NCBI RefSeq assembly: GCF_001642735.1
Contig: NZ_LWHM01000031.1
Location: forward strand, 227,020-291,019
Direction: 5' to 3'
Length of the DNA stretch: 64,000 nucleotides
DNA from: Pseudohongiella nitratireducens
GTDB taxonomy: Bacteria; Pseudomonadota; Gammaproteobacteria; Pseudomonadales; Pseudohongiellaceae
Shown here piece after piece: positions 37,276 through 47,240 of the stretch. A program made the position numbers and the translations under genes. Each line of letters opens with the position of its first letter. The first letter of the stretch is position 1. The notes beneath the pieces were generated by a model. It was not told where the DNA came from and searched no databases. It saw nothing but the letters and a program-made list of their open reading frames with translations.

Positions 37276-37635
37276 GTGCACTTGCCAACACGCTATAGAG
37301 ATTTTCGACCCTTACCCTGGATGGCCAAGGTAGTGAGCCTTTTGCTGATTGCCGTTTGCCTCATAATGGGCGTGGTCGGCGTGCTGCTGCCCATCATTCC
37401 AGGCGTGCTGTTTTTCTTCATTGCTGCCTTGCTATGCACCCGGGTATCACAACGCGCCTATCATTATGCGCATGCAAATGCCTGGTACCGCAGACACCTG
37501 GACAGCTGGCACCGTTCAAACCGACTGCCGGTTCTGTCCCGACTCAAAATAGCCGGATTGCTGGCGATCCGGTCAGTCGCTGATGCCATTGTCAGCCTTG
37601 GTAAAATGCTGGCTCGCTGGCGACAACGACCTTGA
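37276..37635 (+). CDS. Small membrane protein, DUF454 (YbaN)-like
   Basis: A 119-residue protein with one long hydrophobic stretch of two close helices (around VVSLLLIAVCLIMGVVG and LLPIIPGVLFFFIAALL), the GVLLP-x-x-P hinge, and a tail with AYHYAHANAWYRRHLDSWH. The layout is that of the YbaN/DUF454 inner-membrane family, whose function is unknown. I choose the GTG at 37276, nine bases after a perfect AGGAGG, over the TTG at 37246. Confidence 0.65.
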   Translation: MHLPTRYRDFRPLPWMAKVVSLLLIAVCLIMGVVGVLLPIIPGVLFFFIAALLCTRVSQRAYHYAHANAWYRRHLDSWHRSNRLPVLSRLKIAGLLAIRSVADAIVSLGKMLARWRQRP

Positions 37636-37668
37636 TGGACAACGAACTTGAAGAGAGGGAGAAAAAAC

Positions 37669-38070
37669 TCAGTCCCGGCGTATTACCACAATGACGGCTC
37701 CTCGATTCTCGCTATGGACATCCAGCACCGTTCCCTGACGATGCAAATAATTCAACTCAGCCAGCACAGCGTCGCGAATTCGACCGCCGCCAGTAATCAG
37801 TCGCAACTGCCGACAGTATTGATAGCACCAGCAATCCTGTAAAGCCAACTCGAACTTCTCAAGCGCCTCAGCAACCGTTTCGTGTTGATGGGCTATGTCG
37901 ACAACCTCTGTACTGCCATCAGAGGCTTCGAACAAGGGGCTATCACACTTTTCACAAACGGGTTGCTGTTCCCGGTCCCTGATGTCAGCTGGCGCCAGGG
38001 AGTGCGGCATACCGCATACCAGACAATCCCGATCCAGATTGCCAAAACCAGATTGCATATTGGCCACCAT
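37669..38070 (-). CDS. Zinc-ribbon plus Smr-domain protein
   Basis: A protein of about 133 residues. Two CxxC pairs near the start (CLVCG and CEKC) form a small zinc ribbon. The C-terminal 80 residues follow an Smr domain: a D-x-A-H-x-H-E-T-V-x-E-A-L opening like the DLHGxxxxEAL motif, a helix, LRLITGGGRIRDAVLAEL in place of the HGKG strand, and a final beta strand GAVIVVIRRD. Smr domains nick or bind nucleic acids; the DLHG and HGKG residues are altered, so activity is uncertain. No start has a good ribosome site; the ATG at 38070 is chosen, and 38085 or the GTG at 38112 are possible. Divergent from the beta-lactamase-like gene. Confidence 0.6.
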   Translation of the reverse strand: MVANMQSGFGNLDRDCLVCGMPHSLAPADIRDREQQPVCEKCDSPLFEASDGSTEVVDIAHQHETVAEALEKFELALQDCWCYQYCRQLRLITGGGRIRDAVLAELNYLHRQGTVLDVHSENRGAVIVVIRRD

Positions 38071-38164
38071 AAAAAAACCGTGCATTATGCGGATTGTAAA
38101 CGCTTCGCACAACTTAACGTCCCGCTCATCCCGCAGGCCGTATCAAGGACCAGAGTAAACGACC

Positions 38165-39052
38165 ATGAACCGATCCCTCCGCTACCTTTTCACCTGTATC
38201 ACCCTGTTTGCCATACTAGCCACTGGCGCCAACCTCCTTCAAGCGCAAGAGAGGCCGGATAACCTGGACTCCCTGGACCAGATTCTCGCCACGTCCGGTT
38301 ATAACGGCACAATGATCATAGTTAACCCAGAATCAGGGCAATGGTTGCAAGGCGCTTACCAAAACCCCGACGAAACATTGCCACCACTGGATATTGATAG
38401 CGCAGCTATCCCGGCTTCTACCTTTAAAATATTCAGTTCACTGGTGGCATTGCAAGAAAGCGTGGTAGCGAGCGCAGAAACCATAATCCCCTGGGATGGT
38501 GTCGAACGAAGCCGCCCTGAAATTAACCAGGACCTTACGCTGGCAGACGCCTTCCGTTATTCAGCAGTCCCGCATTACCAGGGCATGGTAAAAACAGTCG
38601 GTGAATCGCGTATGCAGCATTGGCTGGACTTGGCCGAGTACGGCAACCAAAATCTGGACGGCGGTTTGACGACGTTCTGGCTGGAAGGCGACCTGCGCAT
38701 CACACCACGGCAACAGTTGACGCTATTACAGTCACTCAACAACCTGTCATTGCCATTTGACACGAACGTGCAACAGACCGTGAAAAACATCATGGTTAAC
38801 CGAGAAGAATCAGGTGTCATTATTCGTGGCAAGACAGGCCTGGCAGTCATTGGCAACGGCATGAATACCGGCTGGTGGGTAGGCTGGACTGATAATGGCA
38901 GTCAGATCTGGTATTTCGCGACACTGTTACAGGCCAGCCAAAACACGATGGCAGAGACGCCAGAGGCGCAGGCAAATTTTATTACTGCTCGCCAGGCAGT
39001 GACTGACAAAGCATTACGACACCTGGAAATCCTGCCTCCGCTTTCTCAATAA
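38165..39052 (+). CDS. Class D beta-lactamase-like protein
   Basis: A 295-residue exported protein (signal peptide about 1-27). The class D serine beta-lactamase motifs are all present and in order: S85-T-F-K88 (nucleophile and carboxylated lysine), S133-A-V135, Y159-G-N161, W172 and K223-T-G225, followed by GWWVGW. OXA-type enzymes acylate and hydrolyse penicillins and some carbapenems. Overall wording differs from the well-known mobile OXA groups, and there are no integron or transposon traces around it, so it is probably a chromosomal, intrinsic enzyme. Which drugs it hydrolyses cannot be told. Confidence 0.88.
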   Translation: MNRSLRYLFTCITLFAILATGANLLQAQERPDNLDSLDQILATSGYNGTMIIVNPESGQWLQGAYQNPDETLPPLDIDSAAIPASTFKIFSSLVALQESVVASAETIIPWDGVERSRPEINQDLTLADAFRYSAVPHYQGMVKTVGESRMQHWLDLAEYGNQNLDGGLTTFWLEGDLRITPRQQLTLLQSLNNLSLPFDTNVQQTVKNIMVNREESGVIIRGKTGLAVIGNGMNTGWWVGWTDNGSQIWYFATLLQASQNTMAETPEAQANFITARQAVTDKALRHLEILPPLSQ

Positions 39053-39078
39053 TTCAAACGGAGGCAGGCACAAAGGCA

Positions 39079-40545
39079 TCAGGGGACAGGTGTTTTCAAC
39101 GCCTTGTAGAACGCGTCAACACTTTCCCCTTCATTCTCCGGGGTCTGAGTCATCAGGGAAACCACAGGAATGACAACCAGTGGCACCAGGGTTGTGAAAT
39201 ACGCCGCCACATCATTTTCCATGTGCAGAACCCAGGTATTGGCAGCCCAGGCCAGCAGCCCGAGACCGTAACCCGTGGCGATGCCCCAGAATACAGCCAC
39301 TTCGGTCGTCTTGCGCCAGTAGAAAATAAAACCGATAGCAATTGCCGGTGGCACAACCATGGCAAAACCCAGTAACAAGAGCTGCAACACAGAGGTAATC
39401 GGCAGCACACAGGCCAATGCACCAGCGAACAGACCGTAAATGACAGCAGTGATGCGATAGGAGCGCAGCTTCTTGGTCGGCGTGAACTCACGAGATCCCG
39501 GTATCCAGTCATTGACAAACAGCGTTGCACTGGAGAGCAGGATAGGACCACCAGAAGAGATCAATGCAGCCAAAACGGCAGCCAAAGCAATGCCACCGAT
39601 AATCGGCCCGGTATCAGTCGCGATCTGGGTGATGGTCGCATAGCTGGTCAGACCGCTGTCAGCGCCATAACGTGCCACGGCTTCGACACCGATAATGGAT
39701 GCCAGAAATGGCATAATCGCAGCAAGCACCCCGGCCAACAGGAAGGCCGGGATAATCAATTTTTCTGAGCGGGCAGAACTGGAGTAATTAACATATACCG
39801 AAGCTGCTGGCGTGTGAATGACGGCTGAAAAACCCATGGCAATAATCGGAAACCAGCCCATGCCGACAAAACTCCACCAACTGGCTGAATCCCGGCCTGA
39901 TGTTTCCAGTGCCACATCCACCTTCTCCCGTATACCGCTAATGCCACCCAGTTCGGCTCCCGCGAGTATGGCAACCGCCAAAAAGCCCAATGTAACCACG
40001 ACCACATGAATGATATTCGTTGACGATGCGCCACGGATACCAGACAGGGCTGTGGCACTGACAATGACCAGCGCCCCGATCATAATGCCCACTTCACGAT
40101 TAATGCCAAACACGGCGCTGATAATAATACCAATCAGCAACGGCTCAAGAATGTTGACGATCAGATACTCTGTCTGCACACAGAGGCTGGTCAGGCGGGC
40201 ATTTCGATAGGTTCCGTAGCGCTTGACGAACAGCTCGCCCACAGTAACCAGTCTCAAGCGGCGATAAGGGATGGCAAAAAAGATACCGACCAGAGCCAGC
40301 GCCAGAAAAGAGTTGACGCCGTACCACATATTCCAGATACCGGTATTCATGGTGTCACCAGCTACGCCATAGGTACCGGCACCGCCAATGCGCGTGCCGG
40401 CAATCCCCGCAGCAATCATCCAGACGCCCATGGCACTGCCGCCGATGGCCCAGTCATCAGAACTGGTACTGCGTTTAGTCAGATACATGCCTACCAGGGT
40501 CACCAGACCCAGGTAAACAATAATGGTAATCCCTGCCAAATCCAT
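39079..40545 (-). CDS. Sodium:solute symporter (SSS family)
   Basis: A 488-residue membrane protein with about 13 hydrophobic helices and the N-terminal SSS pattern TKRSTSSDDWAIGGSAMG, followed by GTRIGGAGTYGVAG in the sodium/substrate region. Family members import sugars, amino acids, proline, pantothenate or organic acids with sodium; the substrate cannot be assigned. It lies 123 bases downstream of frmA on the same strand and could be co-transcribed, but nothing ties its substrate to formaldehyde. It converges on the beta-lactamase-like gene. Confidence 0.85.
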   Translation of the reverse strand: MDLAGITIIVYLGLVTLVGMYLTKRSTSSDDWAIGGSAMGVWMIAAGIAGTRIGGAGTYGVAGDTMNTGIWNMWYGVNSFLALALVGIFFAIPYRRLRLVTVGELFVKRYGTYRNARLTSLCVQTEYLIVNILEPLLIGIIISAVFGINREVGIMIGALVIVSATALSGIRGASSTNIIHVVVVTLGFLAVAILAGAELGGISGIREKVDVALETSGRDSASWWSFVGMGWFPIIAMGFSAVIHTPAASVYVNYSSSARSEKLIIPAFLLAGVLAAIMPFLASIIGVEAVARYGADSGLTSYATITQIATDTGPIIGGIALAAVLAALISSGGPILLSSATLFVNDWIPGSREFTPTKKLRSYRITAVIYGLFAGALACVLPITSVLQLLLLGFAMVVPPAIAIGFIFYWRKTTEVAVFWGIATGYGLGLLAWAANTWVLHMENDVAAYFTTLVPLVVIPVVSLMTQTPENEGESVDAFYKALKTPVP

Positions 40546-40667
40546 AATCCCCCCTACGGAATTTTCTGGTCTTTCTTATATTATGCAAAGCATCGGGATT
40601 CTAAGCAGACTTTACCTGCCAAGTTAACCCAAATACGGTAGAACGACAGGAAAACCGTTCACCACCA

Positions 40668-41774
40668 TCAATACAGCACAACACTGCGAATGGATTTGCC
40701 CGCATGCATCAAGTCAAACGCCTCATTGATATTTTCCAGCGGCATGGTATGGGTAATCAGATCATCAATATTGATTCTGCCTTCCATGTACCAGTCCACA
40801 ATGGTCGGCACATCAGTCCGCCCGCGCGCACCGCCAAAGGCACTACCACGCCACACCCTGCCAGTGACCAGTTGGAAAGGACGCGTGGAAATTTCCTGCC
40901 CGGCGCCCGCGACACCAATAATCACTGATTCGCCCCAACCCTTGTGACAGGACTCAAGCGCCTGTCGCATGGTGTTTACGTTACCAATACATTCAAAGGT
41001 GTAATCCGCACCACCGTGCGTGATATCGACAATCGCTTCGACCACATCCTCAACTTCTTTCGGGTTGATAAAATCAGTCATGCCAAACTGTTTCGCCAGT
41101 GCCACTTTCTCCGGATTGATATCCACACCAACAATCTGACGCGCACCCACCATGCGTGCTGCCTGAATGACATTAAGGCCAATGCCGCCCAGGCCAAAGA
41201 CCACCACACGAGAACCCGGTTCGACTTTGGCATCAAAGATCACAGCGCCAACCCCGGTGGTAACACCACAGCCGATGTAGCAAACTTTATCCAGCGGTGC
41301 ATCTGAGCGTATCTTGGCCAGGGCGATTTCAGGCAGCACCGTGTAGTTTGAAAACGTCGAACAACCCATATAGTGCCGGATTGGCGTGCCGTCAAGGGAG
41401 AAACGACTGCTGCCATCAGGCATCACACCCTGCCCCTGAGTGGTACGAATGGACTGGCACAGATTGGTTTTGGGGTGCAGACAATAGTCACATTCCCGGC
41501 ATTCCGGCGTGTACAGCGGTATCACCGTGTCACCCTTTTTGAGTGATCTGACACCAGGCCCGACATCCACGACAACGCCCGCCCCTTCATGGCCCAGAAT
41601 GGCCGGAAAGGCACCCTCCGGGTCATCTCCGGACAGAGTGAATGCATCGGTATGACAGACACCGGTTGCCTTGAGTTCGACCAGTACCTCTCCCGCCTTT
41701 GGACCTTCCAGGTCAACTTCGCAGATTTCCAGTGGTTTTCCTGCTGCAAATGCGACCGCCGCCTTTGTTTTCAT
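40668..41774 (-). CDS. frmA: S-(hydroxymethyl)glutathione dehydrogenase / class III alcohol dehydrogenase
   Basis: A 368-residue zinc alcohol dehydrogenase. Catalytic zinc ligands are C40 (GVCHTDAF), H62 (GHEGAG) and the cysteine of [10 protein letters not shown]; structural zinc ligands are C92, C95, C98 and C106. The high similarity to class III enzymes and the fghA neighbour fix the function: oxidation of the formaldehyde-glutathione adduct to S-formylglutathione. I use the ATG at 41774, six bases after AAGGAG. It follows fghA by 55 bases. Confidence 0.95.
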   Translation of the reverse strand: MKTKAAVAFAAGKPLEICEVDLEGPKAGEVLVELKATGVCHTDAFTLSGDDPEGAFPAILGHEGAGVVVDVGPGVRSLKKGDTVIPLYTPECRECDYCLHPKTNLCQSIRTTQGQGVMPDGSSRFSLDGTPIRHYMGCSTFSNYTVLPEIALAKIRSDAPLDKVCYIGCGVTTGVGAVIFDAKVEPGSRVVVFGLGGIGLNVIQAARMVGARQIVGVDINPEKVALAKQFGMTDFINPKEVEDVVEAIVDITHGGADYTFECIGNVNTMRQALESCHKGWGESVIIGVAGAGQEISTRPFQLVTGRVWRGSAFGGARGRTDVPTIVDWYMEGRINIDDLITHTMPLENINEAFDLMHAGKSIRSVVLY

Positions 41775-41829
41775 ACCCAACTCCTTAAATGACGTGATGA
41801 TCCGTGTTTCTGTACAAGATTATTAACAA

Positions 41830-42714
41830 TTATTCTGCTCTCAGATGCCTGGCGTGAAAACGCAAATGCTCTGCAATAAATGTGGCGATGAAGTAATAGC
41901 TGTGGTCATACCCGGATTGAAAGCGAATTCTGACATCCGCACAGTCCTGCACCACGGCAATCAGATCGCGAGTCAGCAACTGTTCCTTGAGGAACTCATC
42001 ATCCTCACCCTGGTCAACCAGCAGGGGCAAATGCCACCCATTCTCTTTAATCAGTTCCACACTGTCATATTCAGACCAGACATCCTTATCCGTACCCAGG
42101 TAGGCTGTAAATGCCTTTTCACCCCAGGGACAGGCACTTGGATGCACAATTGGCGAAAATGCTGACACTGACTGATAGCGCTCCGGGTTCCGGGCAGCAA
42201 TCATCAAGGCTCCATGTCCCCCCATAGAGTGCCCAGAGATAGCGCGACGCTCATTTACTGGCAAATGCGCCTCAACCAGTGCTGGTAATTCACGGGTAAT
42301 ATAATCATACATTTGAAAATTAGACTGCCAGGGAGCCTCAGTCGCATTAACATAAAAACCGGCCCCCTGACCGAGATCATAGCCTTCATCATCAGCCACA
42401 TGCTCTCCACGGGGACTGGTATCGGGAATGATCAATGCCACCCCCAATTCAGCAGCAACTCGTTGAGCCCCGGATTTGGTGCTGAAATTCTGATCATTAC
42501 AGGTCAGTCCGGATAAAAAATACACCGCAGGCACTGTCTGCTCTTTGCAGGCACCAGGCGGTAAATACACGGAAAACAACATGGTACAGCCCAGTGCGCT
42601 CGATTCATGCTGATAACGGATTTGGGAGCCACCAAACAGACGCTGTCGATTCTGTTCCATCAGTGGCTGTTCCTGGCTGTCTTGGGCCCGGTTGTCTTGG
42701 GAATGTCTGGACAT
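41830..42714 (-). CDS. fghA: S-formylglutathione hydrolase
   Basis: A 294-residue esterase-D type hydrolase with nucleophile S163 in SGHSMGGHG, an aspartate in QGEDDEFL (about 238-239) and H271 in GYDHSYY. The LSGLTCNDQNF oxyanion region is typical. It releases formate and glutathione, completing formaldehyde detoxification started by frmA, which is the next gene. Upstream residues in the longer frame (to 42795) are rejected; the ATG at 42714 has an AAAGG ribosome site. The order hydrolase then dehydrogenase reverses the common frmA-frmB order. Confidence 0.93.
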   Translation of the reverse strand: MSRHSQDNRAQDSQEQPLMEQNRQRLFGGSQIRYQHESSALGCTMLFSVYLPPGACKEQTVPAVYFLSGLTCNDQNFSTKSGAQRVAAELGVALIIPDTSPRGEHVADDEGYDLGQGAGFYVNATEAPWQSNFQMYDYITRELPALVEAHLPVNERRAISGHSMGGHGALMIAARNPERYQSVSAFSPIVHPSACPWGEKAFTAYLGTDKDVWSEYDSVELIKENGWHLPLLVDQGEDDEFLKEQLLTRDLIAVVQDCADVRIRFQSGYDHSYYFIATFIAEHLRFHARHLRAE

Positions 42715-42866
42715 AATTACCTTTTCTCTCTTATGCTCGCTGGAAGCCAAGATAAACGAAACCCCTACTCCAGGGCAATGAACGCATGATGACAATATGC
42801 ATGCTCGTCAGGACTTATCAGGATTAACCAGGACAAAGACGAGCATTACCACCAGCGAGATAGCAC

Positions 42867-44225
42867 GTGCCACCCTCGAAATCTGCGCAAAACAGCAACC
42901 GCGGTTACGACAGCAAAACTGCTACGGCAGTGGTCGTAGCAAACATGATCGGCACGGGTGTTTTTACCAGCCTAGGGTTTCAACTGGTGGACATCCGCTC
43001 AGTCTTTGCCTTGTTAATGCTCTGGTTTGTCGGCGGTATTGCCGCCCTCTGTGGCGCCCTAACTTATGCTGAGCTAACCAGCAGATTACCACGCTCAGGG
43101 GGTGAGTACGCCTTCCTGTCGCGCATTTATCACCCCGCCCTGGGCTTTGTCTCTGGCTGGGTTTCACTCACCGTCGGGTTTGCCGCACCCACCGCCCTGG
43201 CAGCCATGACATTTGCCGCCTATTTAGGCTCTGCAACTGAACACGTCGTCGAAATCAACCGCATGGCCGCTGCCCTGACACTGGTCATTATCGCAACTTT
43301 CGTTCATGGCAGGAGTCACCAGGCCAGTGGTCGCATGCAAGACTGGTTTACACTGATCAAAGTCGCCCTGATCATCATTTTCATTTTGCTGGTTGTGATG
43401 ACTGTAACTGCCAACGGAACAGCACAGCCCTTGCAGTGGCTGCCAAGCGGCCGCGACGACGATACGCTACTCAGTCCGGCATTTGCCGTTTCATTGATTT
43501 ACGTCAGCTATGCCTATGCAGGCTGGAATGCTGCCACCTATATTACCAATGAAGTCAGGGATCCAACCCGAACTGTCCCCAAGGTGCTTGTCATCGGCAC
43601 CTGCATCGTCATGCTGTTATACCTGGCTCTCAATGCCACCTTTCTGTTTGCCGTGCCCATGGATGACATGGAAGGACGTATCGAAATCGGCGTTATTGTC
43701 GCCCAGTACACCTTTGGCCAGACTGGTGGCCTGGTGATGGGGGCAACGCTGTCTTTATTATTGATATCAACAGTTAGTGCCATGACAATTGCCGGCCCCA
43801 GGGTGTTACAGGTGATGGGGGAAGACTTCCGGCTGTTTCGCCGTTTGTCTGAAACGCGCGATAACGGCGTGCCTCGATTCGCCATTTATGCCCAGGGCGC
43901 CTTGACCGTGATCTTTATTGTCACATCAACGTTTGATGCTATTCTGGTTTTCTCAGGTTTCCTGCTGGGATTGAGCTCACTGGCGACGGTGCTGGGCATC
44001 TTCGTTTTGCGTTACCGCGAGCAGAAAGCCCAGCATGGCCAGAGGCATAGCGGTTATCGCACCTGGCTTTACCCTCTGCCACCACTGATTTACAGTGCGA
44101 TTGTCATCTGGACACTGGGCTTTATTGCGGTAACACGACCTGTCGAAGCATTCGCTGCCGCTGCCATCCTGCTACTTGGGCTACTGGCGTATTGGGCCAC
44201 CGAACATTTTTCACGCCCTGACTGA
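42867..44225 (+). CDS. APC-family amino-acid permease
   Basis: A 452-residue transporter with about 12 helices. The APC signature is clear at the N-terminus: VVVANMIGTGVFTSLGFQL (unwound substrate-binding helix 1) and LTYAELTSRLPRSGGEYAFL. Helix 6 is represented by YVSYAYAGWNAATY. It imports amino acids or polyamines, probably with protons; the substrate is unknown. Start is GTG at 42867. It is divergent from fghA across about 150 bases. Confidence 0.87.
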   Translation: MPPSKSAQNSNRGYDSKTATAVVVANMIGTGVFTSLGFQLVDIRSVFALLMLWFVGGIAALCGALTYAELTSRLPRSGGEYAFLSRIYHPALGFVSGWVSLTVGFAAPTALAAMTFAAYLGSATEHVVEINRMAAALTLVIIATFVHGRSHQASGRMQDWFTLIKVALIIIFILLVVMTVTANGTAQPLQWLPSGRDDDTLLSPAFAVSLIYVSYAYAGWNAATYITNEVRDPTRTVPKVLVIGTCIVMLLYLALNATFLFAVPMDDMEGRIEIGVIVAQYTFGQTGGLVMGATLSLLLISTVSAMTIAGPRVLQVMGEDFRLFRRLSETRDNGVPRFAIYAQGALTVIFIVTSTFDAILVFSGFLLGLSSLATVLGIFVLRYREQKAQHGQRHSGYRTWLYPLPPLIYSAIVIWTLGFIAVTRPVEAFAAAAILLLGLLAYWATEHFSRPD

Positions 44226-44301
44226 ACCGAGTAAGTCCGAACAGAGTAAGACAGAGCCGTTTGAGAGAAGCGGCATACACAGTTTTCTGATCCACGCTGA
44301 A

Positions 44302-45999
44302 CTAAACAACATGGGTTGCCTGACCTGCCACGATATACCAGGTGACAAGCAATGCATTAATCCAGGCACCCAGCAGGTAATGCCCAGTCAGTCGCCAGCA
44401 CCAACTGCTGATCACCGCAACGATGGCGAGCAGAGGCACAAACTGAATCATCACAATGGTATTCAATGGCTCACCTGGCGTCAGCAATCGTCCTGTCATA
44501 AACAGACTGGCATACTGCAACGCCAGAAAGACAAAGAAGCCTCCCGCCAAAACTGCCACATTAGACCAGCGTTCCCTTGAAGCCGTATCAGCCCCCACAC
44601 TCAACCCCGTGTGCAAACTTCGTCCCAGCAGCACAAAGAAAACCGCAAAGAACGGCAGGTAGGCGAGAAAGCTCTTGAACTGATCCAGATTCATGCGTTT
44701 CAAGCCAACAAACCAGAAGCGAAAATCGGTCTTGAAGAGAAAGTCGACAGCCAATACCACCATGTAAGTCGCGGCTACCACCATGATTGCCAATAACAGA
44801 TTCAGTCCCGGCATGGCTTTCAGTGACAGGACCCGCCCCTTCACCCATATGCCCAGCAACGATAACACCAGCCCGTTAAACAATGCCCAAAGCAGTACCT
44901 GGTTACTGATTGATTGCGGCAACAAAGCATTAGCCGGGAAGAACGCAGCGCCAAGGGAGAATACAGGATAAAAACTGGCAACAGGAATCACGGCGCCAGC
45001 CAATGCCAGTCCCCACCATTTTCGCTCACGAGCATCCCAGGCACTTTGCCGCACACTGGCGCGCAAAGATACGAAGGCCGGCAGTTGAATCAACTGACGC
45101 GACGCAGCCAGTACAAACAACACTATACCAATCAGTGCCATCAGTGTTCCCAGCTCTTTGAAAAACCAGATCTGCACCCGTACACCAGGATCATTGGCGC
45201 CATCCAACGTCAAAGCAAACCAGTCCAGCGTATGAGAGACAGCCGTATGTGAAATATGATTACCCGGGTGTGTCACTGACGGGTTATGCAAGACCCGCGC
45301 GGTTCCCGCAGGTACACTACCGTAGACCCTGCCCTCTTGCACTGGTGCCGAGACGCCAAACAGGGTTTGCAGCTTTTCACTACTGGCGACCTGCCTGCCT
45401 TCGGCCACGCCCCACATCGTGGGTGCAAATTCATCATACTGGGCAAACACCACTGAGACATTGCGTGGCCAGTCGGGCCTACCCTCCGCAGCAAACCCGC
45501 TGCCAGTACTGGACCCCTGCAACACCATAGACTGGTAAGCATCTGGCATGGCTGCTGCCGCTGCCAGTACCGTCCATCCTCCCATGGAGTGCCCTTCCAG
45601 CCCAATATTGTTTTCATCGACAATATCGAGACTGCGCAGATAGCGAAGCGCGGCTGGCCCACCAAAGCCATTACTGAAAGCAGGCCCATCAGAATAGCCA
45701 TGCCCGGACTGATCGAGCGAGAGGACAACATACCCCCTGCGAGCCAGCTCAATAGCAAAGGGAGACTGAACCTCCCGGGAGTTGATGTAACCGTGAACCG
45801 CCAGAATACCAGGCGCAGGGTTATCGGCTGTCACTCCTGGCGGCACATACAGCAGCGCACTTAATGTCTGGCCGCCAGCACCACTGAAGCGCAGATCTTT
45901 GATACTGATTCCGCCGCTGGTTTGTACCCAGTGTGCTATCGCACTACCAAACAAAATCAGGGCAACAGCAATGACCCAAAGGTTCTTTATTTTTCTCAT
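44302..45999 (-). CDS. Alpha/beta hydrolase fused to a multi-span membrane domain
   Basis: A 565-residue protein. An N-terminal signal-anchor (about 7-25) is followed by an alpha/beta hydrolase domain with HGYINS (oxyanion region), nucleophile S138 in EGHSMGG, and DQSGHGYSDGP. From about residue 285 on, seven or so hydrophobic helices follow. The catalytic domain would lie in the periplasm. An ester- or lipid-cleaving role is plausible. The combination is unusual, and no transporter family is recognised in the membrane part. Confidence 0.75.
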   Translation of the reverse strand: MRKIKNLWVIAVALILFGSAIAHWVQTSGGISIKDLRFSGAGGQTLSALLYVPPGVTADNPAPGILAVHGYINSREVQSPFAIELARRGYVVLSLDQSGHGYSDGPAFSNGFGGPAALRYLRSLDIVDENNIGLEGHSMGGWTVLAAAAAMPDAYQSMVLQGSSTGSGFAAEGRPDWPRNVSVVFAQYDEFAPTMWGVAEGRQVASSEKLQTLFGVSAPVQEGRVYGSVPAGTARVLHNPSVTHPGNHISHTAVSHTLDWFALTLDGANDPGVRVQIWFFKELGTLMALIGIVLFVLAASRQLIQLPAFVSLRASVRQSAWDARERKWWGLALAGAVIPVASFYPVFSLGAAFFPANALLPQSISNQVLLWALFNGLVLSLLGIWVKGRVLSLKAMPGLNLLLAIMVVAATYMVVLAVDFLFKTDFRFWFVGLKRMNLDQFKSFLAYLPFFAVFFVLLGRSLHTGLSVGADTASRERWSNVAVLAGGFFVFLALQYASLFMTGRLLTPGEPLNTIVMIQFVPLLAIVAVISSWCWRLTGHYLLGAWINALLVTWYIVAGQATHVV

Positions 46000-46025
46000 T
46001 TTTCTCCCCCCGCCCGCTGAAGTGA

Positions 46026-47201
46026 TCAGGCTGATGCCTTTTCATACATCGGGCTTTGATCGTAAAAAGCTGACTTATTACGGTACATCCTGATATCTGC
46101 AGTACTCAGCAAACGGTCAGCTGTTGTTCCGTCATCCGGGCAGACTGCTGCCCCCATGCTCATGGTGGTGCTGACATGCTTACCCGGTTGATACTCAAAA
46201 TCCCGGTTCAGTGATCGCGAAAGACGAGTCATCAGCACGCCCAGTGCTTCTTCATCATCCACGAACCTGGCAATAACAATGAACTCGTCCCCTCCAAGGC
46301 GCCCAGCAACATCACCTTCGCGTATGGAGTCACGCAAGCGCTTTGCGGTGTCGACCAGCAGTTTGTCTCCAACCAGGTGCCCAAAGCGGTCATTGACCGA
46401 CTTAAAGGCATTCATATCCAGAATGATAATGGCGAAATTACCGTTATTACGGTTGTGATCATTCAGACACCTGGCCAGGCACTCATCAACACTGCGGCGA
46501 TTATGCAGGCCTGTCAACGCATCCTCTCGGGCCAACTGCTCATTACGTTGATTTGCCTGAAAGTAACATGCGATAACCAGGCCAAATACCCAGTTCAAAG
46601 AGGCCAGCAAACCACTAAAATAATAGCCATGGGAAATTGCAGAATCCATGCCGTTTATCAGGCTCAGATCACCACTGAAAGCGAAGCCGGCGCGAATCAG
46701 ATAGTTAGTCGCCAGCCAGCCAAGGCTGACAGCTGCCAGCATATAAGCTACTAATTCCTGTCGGCTTTTTAACTTCCAGACAAATGCTACCAGCGCCGCC
46801 ACACTCAGCAACATACAAACCGTGTCATGAAACTGATATCGGGCAACCGAGTCCAACCGGTTAAACCAGGAAGCAAAGACAAAAACGGGAATACATGCAA
46901 GAACGGCATACCAGCGTCGAATAGAATACCAGCCACGAAACCGCAATACGCCCTCCAGAATCAACAGCGACCCGGTCAAACTTAGCGAATTACTAAGCAT
47001 GGCATTGATACCGGACGGGAGACCGATCCAAGATTCCACGTACATGATGGTGAGTGAAATCACACCCGCAAACAGAGCCAGCAACCACATGATGATGGCA
47101 GACTGACCACGATTGATACGCCACATAATGAACAGTACCAGGGTGGAACTGGCTACTGTGCCAGTCAGAATCAACAACAATGTCGGCAGGTGTAATGTCA
47201 T
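46026..47201 (-). CDS. Membrane diguanylate cyclase (GGDEF)
   Basis: A 391-residue protein with seven hydrophobic segments (1-215) as a likely membrane sensor, then a GGDEF domain. The active-site loop GGDEF is intact at 303-307, with an RxxD product-inhibition site at 294-297 exactly five residues before it. It should make cyclic di-GMP from two GTP. The sensory input is unknown; the membrane part resembles MASE-like sensors in layout only. No EAL domain is present. It lies 26 bases from the hydrolase-membrane fusion gene on the same strand. Confidence 0.88.
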   Translation of the reverse strand: MTLHLPTLLLILTGTVASSTLVLFIMWRINRGQSAIIMWLLALFAGVISLTIMYVESWIGLPSGINAMLSNSLSLTGSLLILEGVLRFRGWYSIRRWYAVLACIPVFVFASWFNRLDSVARYQFHDTVCMLLSVAALVAFVWKLKSRQELVAYMLAAVSLGWLATNYLIRAGFAFSGDLSLINGMDSAISHGYYFSGLLASLNWVFGLVIACYFQANQRNEQLAREDALTGLHNRRSVDECLARCLNDHNRNNGNFAIIILDMNAFKSVNDRFGHLVGDKLLVDTAKRLRDSIREGDVAGRLGGDEFIVIARFVDDEEALGVLMTRLSRSLNRDFEYQPGKHVSTTMSMGAAVCPDDGTTADRLLSTADIRMYRNKSAFYDQSPMYEKASA

Positions 47202-47240
47202 TTTGCTAGAACCCTCACCCTAATCCTCACTTTATAGACA

